From CAZPZZ01 sp964591245 (GTDB lineage: Bacteria > Acidobacteriota > Vicinamibacteria > Vicinamibacterales > UBA8438): DNA of 47,323 nucleotides. The position numbers and the translations under genes are program-made. Under the pieces are notes generated by a model. The model was given only the letters and a program-made list of their open reading frames with translations, did no database searches and was not told where the DNA came from. Of the stretch, positions 24,861 through 32,944 are shown one piece after another. The stretch covers positions 1 through 47,323 of the forward strand of contig CAZPZZ010000012.1 of assembly GCA_964591245.1 (NCBI GenBank). Reading direction: 5' to 3'. Within the stretch, counting starts at the first letter, position 1; the number at the start of each line of letters is the position of its first letter.

Positions 24861-26847
24861 GTCCTAGGGCGCGGGTCATCTGCGAATGAAAATAGGCGAC
24901 GCCGGCGGCACGCCATGCACGCACGGCGGAATCTGGCTCTGGCAGAACCGGACAGCTATGGTAGAAGCCGTTGAACCGTTGAGCCAGGCCAAATCCATAC
25001 TTGGCGAGTGTTGATAGTTCCAGGGTCCGCACGGCCTGTTCCGCGATCTCGTCAAGCCGGGACGCCTCCAGAATAAGGTCCCAGAGCGTGTCACCTGCCG
25101 GCGCGGTCAGGCCATGGGTTGGCGTCGAGGGCAGTCCGTCGAGTAGCGCACTGGTCGTGACCCCACCCTGCGCTTCAAGCTTCTGCAAAATCTTGCTCGC
25201 GCGCACCGCGGCGTACTGGAGATAGGGACCGGTCTCACCTTCGAAGCTCAGTGCTTCGTCGATGTCGAAGGCGATCACTTTTCCGCGGGAGAACTTGATC
25301 ATGAAATACCGGATCGCTGCGGTGGCGATCAGGGTCGCGATATGTCGGCGTTCCTCTGCATCGAGATCGTCGTGTCGTTTGGCGACCTCGCGTTCGGCGT
25401 AATCAGTGACTTGGTCAAGCAGGTCGTCTGCCTTGACCCCTAACCCCTTGCGTCCGGATACCTCCACGAATGGTTTGTCTTCGGTATCGTCGTCTGTCGC
25501 GTAGCCGAGGGTACGGGCTGTGGCGTGGGAGAGTGCCACCATCTCGTAGGAGAAGTGAATGGACTGTTCTGCTTCTTGAGGATGCTCTAAGGCAGTGAGT
25601 GCCTGCACCAGCAGGGCCTGAAGGTAGCTCTGCCGTGTGTCGATGACGTTGTAGACGGCCCCCGCGCGTCCGAAGGTCGGTACTGGTCCTTCGGTCACTG
25701 GGCGTGCAACATCGACGGAGGATGTGCTCCAGAGCGGGCGCCCTGAGTCTTGTGGGCCGAACCAGCGGTACTGAAAGTCGCGGCCCAATAGCCCGAACTT
25801 CCACATCTGATACGCGATGTCCTTTCCCACGTAGGTGACGGTGCCATTTGATCGGACGATGACTTTGAGTTTGGCGTCTTCCTCGCTGGCCTCGTCGGAG
25901 GCCGGTTCAGTGTTCTCGGGACGTTCCCCTTCCTCGATCGGCATGACCCAGCATCCGGCGAGCCGTCCGTCTGCCTGATAGAACACGGCGCCCGAAGCTT
26001 TCAGAATCTCGAAACAGTGATTCCAGAATTCGAGCCGGAGGATGTCGCCTTCCCAGCTCAAGAGGTCGTATTCGACACCGAGCCGGGCCATGGTCTGCAG
26101 GTGACACTGCACAATACGGTTTGTGACTACTCGGCCGATTGCGGCGGTTGGATCGCGGTCATGCTCGAGGTCCTGAAGAGTGGCTTGCCGGTACGACAGC
26201 CGATCGGATTCGACCTCGTACCATTCCGTGACGCGGGCGTACAGATCCCAACAGTAGTAGTCGAAGCGCGGCTCGGCGGCCAGTTGGTGCACGTCTTCGA
26301 GGCCTTTGTGCTCGAGTTCGCGTAGGCCGACAATGACGTCCGCAACTTGGACACCGGTATCGTCAATGTAGTTCTGGACCTCGATCTCTGCTCCTCGGAA
26401 GCGAAGCAGGCGACAGAGTGTGTCGCCGAGGGCGGCGTTGCGGAGGTGGCCGACATGAGCGGCTTTATTGGGGTTGATGGCGGTGTGTTCGACGATCGTC
26501 TTGGGATGCAGGTCGGACGGGGGAGCCGCGTCGGGATGGCCGATGTGCTCGCGCGCGAATACGGCCCGATCCAGAAATACGTTGAGATAACCGGCTCCCG
26601 TGGCCTCTACCCGGCCCAGGCCGCCGAGGTCTCCGAGTGTTTCCGATAACTCTGCTGCGATCAGCTTTGGAGCCTTGCGCAGCGTGCGGGCGAGCTCGAA
26701 GGCCACGGTGGTGGCCAGATCGCCGAGTTGACGATTGGGCGGGTACTCGATGCTGATCGTGGGCATTGTGCCTGGATCGAGATCATAGCGAGCGGAAAGC
26801 GCCGAGGTGATACGGTCGCGAAGGGTGAGGTGGAGCGGCAGGATCAT
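24829..26847 (-). CDS. argS: Arginyl-tRNA synthetase, long form
   Basis: Class I synthetase of 672 residues, about 90 longer than the E. coli enzyme. It has the N-terminal Add-1 domain, the HIGH-type motif in INPNKAAHVGHLRNAALGD, an expanded catalytic domain (extra material around 300-420: GCWVMPIEEGERPEN...KLKVIVRSNGTVTYVGKDIAYQMWKFG), a KMSK-like loop VSGRKGLGVKADDLLD and the DALR anticodon-binding domain at the C terminus. The GKDIAYQMWKFGLLGRDF segment marks a known divergent ArgRS branch. It starts 22 bases after mobA, so the two form a minus-strand pair. There is no Shine-Dalgarno before ATG 26847. Its tail overlaps the methyltransferase tail by 32 bases. Confidence 0.95.
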   Translation of the reverse strand: MILPLHLTLRDRITSALSARYDLDPGTMPTISIEYPPNRQLGDLATTVAFELARTLRKAPKLIAAELSETLGDLGGLGRVEATGAGYLNVFLDRAVFAREHIGHPDAAPPSDLHPKTIVEHTAINPNKAAHVGHLRNAALGDTLCRLLRFRGAEIEVQNYIDDTGVQVADVIVGLRELEHKGLEDVHQLAAEPRFDYYCWDLYARVTEWYEVESDRLSYRQATLQDLEHDRDPTAAIGRVVTNRIVQCHLQTMARLGVEYDLLSWEGDILRLEFWNHCFEILKASGAVFYQADGRLAGCWVMPIEEGERPENTEPASDEASEEDAKLKVIVRSNGTVTYVGKDIAYQMWKFGLLGRDFQYRWFGPQDSGRPLWSTSSVDVARPVTEGPVPTFGRAGAVYNVIDTRQSYLQALLVQALTALEHPQEAEQSIHFSYEMVALSHATARTLGYATDDDTEDKPFVEVSGRKGLGVKADDLLDQVTDYAEREVAKRHDDLDAEERRHIATLIATAAIRYFMIKFSRGKVIAFDIDEALSFEGETGPYLQYAAVRASKILQKLEAQGGVTTSALLDGLPSTPTHGLTAPAGDTLWDLILEASRLDEIAEQAVRTLELSTLAKYGFGLAQRFNGFYHSCPVLPEPDSAVRAWRAAGVAYFHSQMTRALGLMGCEVPERM

Positions 26848-26869
26848 AGATCAATGATTTGATGCGCCA

Positions 26870-27475
26870 TCACTCGACGGGGTCCAGGCCCCGGGCAGTG
26901 AGCGCGTTCGCCCGACGGTGATCGCCTGGCGTGTTGACGTTAAAGAAGAGCATTCCGTGAGGGTCGAACGAGGTGATCTCCTCTTCGCGAATCTCTTCCA
27001 CGCGGATTCGGGTGGTGAGCGCAGACACGCGACGCTCGCCCTGCGCCAGCATTTGCTGAATCGGTTCGACACAGGCCTGAGTATAGAGCGCGCATAAGGG
27101 TTGTGGGCCGTCGCTAGTCCAGGGAATCACGGCATCGGACTGTCCAGCTCGTGCAATCAGGTAGCGCAGGAACGGAGCGGTCAAGAAGGGCAGGTCACAG
27201 GCCACGACGACGGTTTCCGCCGTTGTGGAAGAGACCAATGCCGTGTGGAGGCCGCTTAAGGCTCCGCCGCCAGGTATAAGGTCCGCGCAAACCTGGAATT
27301 CCGGTCCGCGAAACCGAACGGGGTCGTTGGCAACAATCACAATCTGCTCGGCGACCTGTCCCAGGACCGACAGCTGCCGGTCGAGTATACGTGTGCCGCC
27401 GATAAGAAGGTCGCGCTTGACGACTCCACCCAGGCGTCTTCCCTGGCCCCCCGCGATGATCGCCGCGGTTCGCAC
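26870..27475 (-). CDS. mobA: Molybdenum cofactor guanylyltransferase (MobA-like)
   Basis: Transfers GMP from GTP to molybdopterin to make the guanine-dinucleotide cofactor. The nucleotide loop is IIAGGQGRRLGG followed by a Lys (VVKRDLLI), the GALSGLHTAL segment corresponds to the GPLAGL motif and VVACDLPFL contains the metal-binding Asp. GTG 27475 gives MRTAAIIAGG, the usual family start, and 201 residues. The frame stays open 39 codons further upstream with no family similarity. No other Mo-cofactor gene is nearby. Related sugar-1-phosphate and MobA-like CTP transferases share this fold, so the substrate is inferred. Confidence 0.87.
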   Translation of the reverse strand: MRTAAIIAGGQGRRLGGVVKRDLLIGGTRILDRQLSVLGQVAEQIVIVANDPVRFRGPEFQVCADLIPGGGALSGLHTALVSSTTAETVVVACDLPFLTAPFLRYLIARAGQSDAVIPWTSDGPQPLCALYTQACVEPIQQMLAQGERRVSALTTRIRVEEIREEEITSFDPHGMLFFNVNTPGDHRRANALTARGLDPVE

Positions 27476-27710
27476 AATCGCGCTTAACTCTATCACTGTA
27501 CCGTTGTCGGTCTGCGCGATTCCGTGGTCCCGCGTGGACGTTCTCACGTGTGGTTCTGATCTGCTCGCGTTTCTGTCTCGAGATGCCGTCACGAATAGCT
27601 TCGACCTCTGGGACGACGGCGGCGGAGGACGGCAGAACGGTGGGGAAGACGAGATCCTAGTGCTTGCTGCATCTTGCGTTCCGTGAGGGAGCGAGATACC
27701 GTGGTCGGAG

Positions 27711-29084
27711 ATGAGTCTTCATGGTCTCCGTCTAGCCAGCAGCGTCGTCGCGATCGGAGTCTCGATTCTGTCGTTCGGCGTCTCCTTGCTTGGTGGACAG
27801 GTGACGGGGGCTTCTGGTCGGTCGCGCGTCTATGTTGCGGAGGTGGATGCGCTAATTCAGCCGGTGTCCGCGGAGTTTATTGCCCAGACGCTTGACATGG
27901 CCGATGCCGCGGAGGCCGAGCTCGCTGTACTGATGCTTCGGACTCCCGGCGGCTTGGTGGATTCCACCCGAGACATCAATACCAGCATCATCGAGGCTCG
28001 TACCCCGGTGGTTGTCTTTGTGGGGCCGAGTGGCGCGAGGGCGGCCTCTGCCGGGTTTCTCATCACGATTGCGGCTGATGTCGCCGTCATGGCTCCTGGC
28101 ACGCACGTGGGGGCGGCACATCCCGTGTCCGGTGGGGGACAGCCAATGGACGACACGGCTGCCGAGAAGGCGGCCTCGGATGTTGCGGCGTATGCGCGTT
28201 CGCTCGCGGCACAGCGACGGCGCAACGTAGAACTGGCCGAGAGGGCCGTTCTCGATAGCGAATCGTTCACCGAGGAGGAAGCGCTGGCGGCGAGCCCGCC
28301 GCTTATCGACCTTGTCGTCTCTGACATTGACGAACTCTTGACCTTGCTCGACGGTCGCGAAGTGAGACGGTGGGACGGGCGGGCAGAGGTGCTCCAGACG
28401 CAAGGCGCCGAGATTGTCACCGTAGAAATGAGCTGGCGTCAACAACTCTTGAGTGCCGTTGCTCATCCGCAAATTGCTGTTCTGCTCTTCAGTCTCGGCA
28501 CACTGGGGCTGACGGTGGAATTGTGGAATCCGGGAGGGATTGTCCCCGGGGTCGTCGGGGGGCTGTGTTTGCTCCTGGCGTTTTTCGCGTTCCAGATATT
28601 GCCCGTGAACTATGTCGGGCTACTGCTACTGCTATTCGGGCTTGTGCTACTGGTGCTCGAGATGCTGACCGCGACGTTTGGCGTGCTTGCGGCCGGTGGG
28701 GTAGCCGCCATGGTGCTCGGGTTGATGATGTTGATCGACGCGCAGGCGCCGGAACTTCAGCTCGGATGGGGATTTATTCTCGCGGTGGTGATTCCGTTTG
28801 CCGCGATTGTGATGTTTCTGGTACGCCTTGGCGTCCAGGCCCAACGTGCGCGATCGGTGACCGGATCCGTAGGAATGTTGACTCAGACCGGCGAGGTCAT
28901 AGAGGCGATCGAGTTCGGCGGGGCGGGGCGTGTGGCGACACACGGCGAGATTTGGAACGCGATCGCCGCACAGGCGATCCCGGTAGGTACCCGGGTCAAA
29001 GTCACCGGAATAGACGACATGGTGTTGACGGTATCGCCGGAACCAGTTGTTGAAAGGGATAATCGAGGAGCTGACCAATTATGA
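27711..29084 (+). CDS. nfeD: NfeD-family membrane serine protease (long form)
   Basis: The 457-residue protein has an N-terminal signal or anchor segment and a ClpP-like protease domain: LRTPGGLVDSTRDIN, the catalytic Ser in GARAASAGFLI, and the Lys partner in DDTAAEKAASDVAAY. A block of four to five membrane helices follows (about 245-370), then a C-terminal OB fold (GSVGMLTQTGEVIEAI...GTRVKVTGIDDMVLTV). Long NfeD proteins pair with slipin or stomatin; here the slipin ATG overlaps the NfeD TGA as ATGA. The archaeal counterpart cleaves the stomatin C terminus. ATG 27711 has GGAG just 2 bases upstream, and the true start could be a nearby alternative. mobA is divergent across about 235 bases with no gene. 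Confidence 0.93.
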   Translation: MSLHGLRLASSVVAIGVSILSFGVSLLGGQVTGASGRSRVYVAEVDALIQPVSAEFIAQTLDMADAAEAELAVLMLRTPGGLVDSTRDINTSIIEARTPVVVFVGPSGARAASAGFLITIAADVAVMAPGTHVGAAHPVSGGGQPMDDTAAEKAASDVAAYARSLAAQRRRNVELAERAVLDSESFTEEEALAASPPLIDLVVSDIDELLTLLDGREVRRWDGRAEVLQTQGAEIVTVEMSWRQQLLSAVAHPQIAVLLFSLGTLGLTVELWNPGGIVPGVVGGLCLLLAFFAFQILPVNYVGLLLLLFGLVLLVLEMLTATFGVLAAGGVAAMVLGLMMLIDAQAPELQLGWGFILAVVIPFAAIVMFLVRLGVQAQRARSVTGSVGMLTQTGEVIEAIEFGGAGRVATHGEIWNAIAAQAIPVGTRVKVTGIDDMVLTVSPEPVVERDNRGADQL

Positions 29085-29863
29085 TGGCCAACCCGATCTT
29101 GGTTTTGGGCGTGCTTCTGGCGCTCTACCTGGCAAGTTCTATCAAGATTCTCAACGAGTACGAGCGTGGAGTGATCTTTCGGCTGGGCAAGTTGCTGCCG
29201 CGGTCCAAGGGGCCGGGGGTCATCCTCGTGTTCGCTCCCATTGACAGGATCGTTCGCGTGGGGCTCCGGACGATCGTGATGGACGTTCCACCGCAGGACA
29301 TCATCACGCGGGACAACGTCTCCGTTAAAGTCAATGCCGTCATTTATTTTCGGGTCATGAACCCGCAGAAGGCCATTGTTGAGGTGGAGAGCTTCCACTA
29401 CGCGACCTCACAGCTCGCTCAGACGACGCTGCGTAGCGTGCTCGGGCAGGCAGATCTCGACGACCTGCTCTCGGAACGAGATCGGCTCAACCGCGAGCTG
29501 CAGACGTTGCTGGACCAACAGACGGACCCCTGGGGAATCAAGGTCTCTGCCGTCGAGGTGAAGCACGTCGACCTTCCGGACAACATGCAGCGTGCGATGG
29601 CCAAACAGGCCGAAGCCGAACGGGAGAAGCGCGCGAAGATCATCCATGCAGAAGGAGAGTACAGCGCCTCCGAACGGCTGTCCCAGGCGGCGGGAGTGAT
29701 CGCGACCGAGCCGCTGGCGGTGACGTTACGTTACCTGCAGACGTTGACTGAGATCGCTACCGAGAAGAATTCCACCATTTTGTTTCCGATTCCGGTCGAA
29801 TTGTTGAACTTGCTAAAGACGAAGCCTCCCCGTGGCGACGATGGTGACGACCCCACGACCTAA
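29081..29863 (+). CDS. Slipin (stomatin/SPFH family) membrane protein
   Basis: A 260-residue band-7 protein with one N-terminal membrane hairpin (NPILVLGVLLALYLASSIKIL), the SPFH domain (YERGVIFRLGKLLP...IITRDNVSVKVNAVIYFRV), a coiled-coil stretch (QRAMAKQAEAEREKRAKIIHAEGEY) and a short acidic tail. Slipins form membrane microdomain cages; the adjacent NfeD protease is the usual partner. ATG 29081 overlaps the nfeD stop, and ATG 29084 is also possible. The start of the SPOR gene lies inside its 3' end. Confidence 0.94.
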   Translation: MMANPILVLGVLLALYLASSIKILNEYERGVIFRLGKLLPRSKGPGVILVFAPIDRIVRVGLRTIVMDVPPQDIITRDNVSVKVNAVIYFRVMNPQKAIVEVESFHYATSQLAQTTLRSVLGQADLDDLLSERDRLNRELQTLLDQQTDPWGIKVSAVEVKHVDLPDNMQRAMAKQAEAEREKRAKIIHAEGEYSASERLSQAAGVIATEPLAVTLRYLQTLTEIATEKNSTILFPIPVELLNLLKTKPPRGDDGDDPTT

Positions 29864-30440
29864 GACGGTTCCCGGCACGAAGCAGCTGGTCTTCGCAACG
29901 ATGATCGCGGCGGTATTCGCCGTCGCGGTCTTTCTGTGTGGCGTGTTGGTCGGTCAGGGCGTGGCGTCCAGACGAGAGGCGGGCACGACCAGCTCCGTGA
30001 CGGCCGGTGACATTGCGGATGATAGTCGGGCGGGGGAGCGAGGGATGCCTGACTCGGACGATTCAGCCCTCGACACGCTAAGTTATTTTGATCGCCTCAC
30101 CGGGACTGACGCCAGTTCCGACACGCTTCCCGTGGCCTCGTCCTCTGAAGGCGAATCCGCTGACAGGCTGTGGGGAGAAAGCGGCGAGGGAGCCTTTGCA
30201 GGTGATGCCCCGTTCGTATTGCATGTGACTGCGTTGCGCGGCGAGGTCGAGGCGAGGGCGATGGCCTCGGGGTTGATGGAAAAAGGGTACCCTGCCTATG
30301 TGGTTGACCCCACACCGGGGGCACCGCTTGGTGTTCACCGCGTCCAGATCGGCCCGTACACGGATCTTGCCGAGGCAGAGGCTGTCCGGCTTCGCCTCGA
30401 GTCTATCGAGCGGCTCCGGCCCTCGGTGATTCAGCCGTAA
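29841..30440 (+). CDS. SPOR-domain envelope protein
   Basis: A 199-residue single-pass protein: cytoplasmic N terminus, one membrane helix (about 20-41: MIAAVFAVAVFLCGVLVGQGVAS), a disordered Ser/Asp-rich linker of about 80 residues and a C-terminal SPOR domain (FVLHVTALRGEVEARAMASGLMEKGYPAYVVDP...HRVQIGPYTDLAEAEAVRLRL). SPOR domains bind denuded septal peptidoglycan glycans, so a role at the division site is likely. ATG 29841 is used; GTG 29832 is in frame upstream. It overlaps the slipin gene by about 20 bases, suggesting one transcript from nfeD. Confidence 0.9.
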   Translation: MVTTPRPKTVPGTKQLVFATMIAAVFAVAVFLCGVLVGQGVASRREAGTTSSVTAGDIADDSRAGERGMPDSDDSALDTLSYFDRLTGTDASSDTLPVASSSEGESADRLWGESGEGAFAGDAPFVLHVTALRGEVEARAMASGLMEKGYPAYVVDPTPGAPLGVHRVQIGPYTDLAEAEAVRLRLESIERLRPSVIQP

Positions 30441-30553
30441 CGGAGTCTTGGCCTGTCTAGCTTTTCGCGAACCATCTCGTTCTTGGCGGTGTGATCCGTG
30501 GGATCGCGCGTCGAGCACGATCCCGAGCGCCAGCCTACTGGGAGCAGTCACGT

Positions 30554-32131
30554 ATGCCGTCTAGAGAGGTGCAGCCCGCGGGACGCATGGCGTCACGCTG
30601 GAGCACGGCTCAACCACTGGTTGCGGCGATGCTCACTGGTGGGTTACTGACACTCAGCTTTCCCACTCTTGGCCACCCTGCTGCCGCGTGGGTGGCGCTG
30701 GTTCCGCTGCTTGTCGTGTTGCCGCAAGTGAGGTCCGTTCGCTTGGCCTTTGCTGTCGGGTTGACGGTGGGGATAGGGCAGTTCGGCGGCACGCTGCCGT
30801 GGTTGACCGATGTGATGGTCGAGTTCGGCGGGTTGTCTCGTCCGCTTGGCATGGTGCTCAACGCCGTGCTTGTTGCGTATCTTGCCTTGTTTCCCGCGCT
30901 CTTCGTCGTACTGCTGGTCTTGCTTTATCGTCGCTTCGGGCAGGTAGCGATGCTGTGGGCGGCTCCGGTTTGGGTGAGCACCGAATTGGCTCGCCTTTGG
31001 CTTTTTGGGGGATTCCCGTGGGAACTTCTCGGTTATAGCCAAACGGGCGTCTTGCCCGTATCTCAGTTGGCGAGTCTCGTCGGAGTCCATGGGGTGACCG
31101 CTCTCGTCGTGTTCATGAACAGTGCCCTGGGTTTGGCTTTTGTGGCGTCGCATTCCTGCCGTGTGCGGGTCCTGGGCGCGGCCGCCGTGCTGATGATGGC
31201 AGTGGTGACGTTTGGTTCCTGGCGCTTGAGTGAGAGTCGTTTGCTCGTGGCGGGTACTCCACTGCAGGTTGGTCTCGTGCAGGGCAACATTCCACAGGAC
31301 GAAAAATGGGATCGGGCACGGCGTCAGGCGATCCTCGGTCGCTATCTTGACTTGAGCCGCGAGGCTGCAGCCGATGGGGCTGAGCTGATCGTGTGGCCTG
31401 AATCGGCGACACCTTTCGGGTTCGAGGTTCATCCAAGAGGTGAAGCTGTGCGACAGCTGGCTCGGGATACGGGCGCCCATCTGTTGTTTGGAAGTACCCA
31501 GACGCAGCGCCACCCGACGCCGCAGATTTTCAACGCTGCGTTCATGTTGCGTCCGGACGGTGGTACCGCGGCGGTGTATCACAAGATGCATCTCGTGCCC
31601 TTCGGGGAGTACGTACCATTCAAGTCGTTGCTGTTCTTTGCCGCACCGATCGTCGAGTCTCTGTCTGATTTCTCGCCTGGCACTGCTGCCCGTACGCTCC
31701 CTATCGGACCGCACCTCACGAGTACCGCAATCTGCTACGAAATTATCTATCCCGGGTTGGTCCGGCGTTTTGTCCGCGGGGGGAGCGAACTCCTGACCAC
31801 CATCACGAACGACGCGTGGTACGGGCGGTCTGCGGCTCCCCATCAACATTTTCAGCAGGCCAGAATGCGGGCGATTGAGCAGGGGCGGTTCTTGGTGCGC
31901 GCGGCGAATACCGGTGTGAGTGGCGTGGTCGATCCCTATGGCCGGGTTCTGGCCCGGAGCGCACTCTTTGAAACGGTTGCTATGACTGAGCCAGTGCGGC
32001 TGTTGACGGGGCTGACGCTCTACGGGCGGATCGGTGACGTCACCGCGTATCTTTGCCTGCTGGTTACGGTGGTGGGGCTGGTCGTCGCGTGGCGGGGCCG
32101 CGTTGTCGGTGTCGAGGCCCCGCGCCGATGA
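30554..32131 (+). CDS. lnt: Apolipoprotein N-acyltransferase
   Basis: Adds the third acyl chain to lipoproteins at the outer face of the inner membrane, a diderm function. The 525-residue protein has about six N-terminal membrane helices, a periplasmic nitrilase-type domain and a final helix (VTAYLCLLVTVVGLVVAW). The catalytic triad is visible: Glu in WPESATPF, Lys in YHKMHLVPFGEYVPF and Cys in ICYEIIYPGLVR. The TNDAWYGRSAAPHQHFQQARMRAIE motif is also present. ATG 30554 (MPSREVQP) is chosen, with GGGAG about 10 bases upstream; the frame is open to 30491. plsY follows. Confidence 0.95.
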   Translation: MPSREVQPAGRMASRWSTAQPLVAAMLTGGLLTLSFPTLGHPAAAWVALVPLLVVLPQVRSVRLAFAVGLTVGIGQFGGTLPWLTDVMVEFGGLSRPLGMVLNAVLVAYLALFPALFVVLLVLLYRRFGQVAMLWAAPVWVSTELARLWLFGGFPWELLGYSQTGVLPVSQLASLVGVHGVTALVVFMNSALGLAFVASHSCRVRVLGAAAVLMMAVVTFGSWRLSESRLLVAGTPLQVGLVQGNIPQDEKWDRARRQAILGRYLDLSREAAADGAELIVWPESATPFGFEVHPRGEAVRQLARDTGAHLLFGSTQTQRHPTPQIFNAAFMLRPDGGTAAVYHKMHLVPFGEYVPFKSLLFFAAPIVESLSDFSPGTAARTLPIGPHLTSTAICYEIIYPGLVRRFVRGGSELLTTITNDAWYGRSAAPHQHFQQARMRAIEQGRFLVRAANTGVSGVVDPYGRVLARSALFETVAMTEPVRLLTGLTLYGRIGDVTAYLCLLVTVVGLVVAWRGRVVGVEAPRR

Positions 32132-32207
32132 CTGGAGTTTGCACGGGGCTGCCGATTGGAGGTACCGGGTAGTCCCCAACTGCTGCAGGGAGGTCCAGAT
32201 CGTAGAG

Positions 32208-32843
32208 TTGTCGTTGCCTCTTGTGGTGTTGTCTGCGTACCTGCTGGGCTCTTTCTCTTCGGCTGTCCAGATTGGACGCTGGGTGTACGGTATCGACATT
32301 CGCGAGTGCGGAAGCGGAAATGCCGGAACATCCAATGTCTTGCGGACGTGCGGCTGGAGGCCGGCAGTGGCGGTGTTTTGCGTCGACGTCGGCAAGGGGG
32401 GGCTGGCGTGTGCGGTGGTGCCATTCGTGGCGTGTGCACCGTCTGCTCCCGCTGTTCTAACCCTGCAAGTGGTGGCCGCGGTGGCGGCTGTCGTCGGGCA
32501 CTGCTACCCGCTCTTCGCCGGTTTCCGAGGTGGGAAGGGAGTGGCCACCGCGTTGGGCGCTTTTCTGGTCATTGATCCGATCGCCGCCGCCGCCGCCGGT
32601 GTCGTGTTCCTGCTGGTGGTGGTTTTCGGGAGGCGTGTCTCTGTCGGGTCGGTGGCCGCGGGTCTTGCCCTGCCAGGAGTACTCGTATGGGCCAGGGGTG
32701 GACTAGAGGATCCTGCACCGCCTAGCGTCGTATATGGGGCCATCGCGCTCGCGATCTTCATCACGTTCACACATCGGTCTAATTTGTTTCGGCTATGGCA
32801 CGGTCGAGAGCCACGATTACACATCGCCGCTCGTCGGCGATAA
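32208..32843 (+). CDS. plsY: Glycerol-3-phosphate acyltransferase PlsY
   Basis: Uses acyl-phosphate to acylate glycerol-3-phosphate, the first step of phospholipid synthesis. The 211-residue membrane protein has the three motifs: GSGNAGTSNVLRTCGW, the DVGKGGLA segment and GHCYPLFAGFRGGKGVATALGAF. No ATG or GTG fits the family start. TTG 32208 (MSLPLVVLSAYLLGSFSSA) gives the right length but sits 14 bases after the AGGGAGG Shine-Dalgarno (32187-32193); ATC 32199 would have ideal 5-base spacing and is also in frame. The frame is open upstream to 32034 inside lnt, without family similarity. The start is the uncertain part. Confidence 0.9.
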   Translation: MSLPLVVLSAYLLGSFSSAVQIGRWVYGIDIRECGSGNAGTSNVLRTCGWRPAVAVFCVDVGKGGLACAVVPFVACAPSAPAVLTLQVVAAVAAVVGHCYPLFAGFRGGKGVATALGAFLVIDPIAAAAAGVVFLLVVVFGRRVSVGSVAAGLALPGVLVWARGGLEDPAPPSVVYGAIALAIFITFTHRSNLFRLWHGREPRLHIAARRR

Positions 32844-32944
32844 TGAGACGAGGCCTATTGGTACAACCGGGCGGATGCGTTTCGGTCCGGCCTCGAGCAT
32901 TCGGCCCGACTGGGTGTCGGGCCTGTCTATAGTGAGGGAGAGTG

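Noticed and set aside
27225..27686. 153-codon plus-strand frame opposite mobA
   Set aside because: Antisense to recognised mobA for most of its length, Arg/Pro/Thr-rich, no domain.
30644..32395. 583-codon open frame antisense to lnt and plsY
   Set aside because: Its translation is rich in Arg, His, Gln and Pro with no domain, and it lies opposite two well-supported genes. Long antisense frames are expected in GC-rich DNA.
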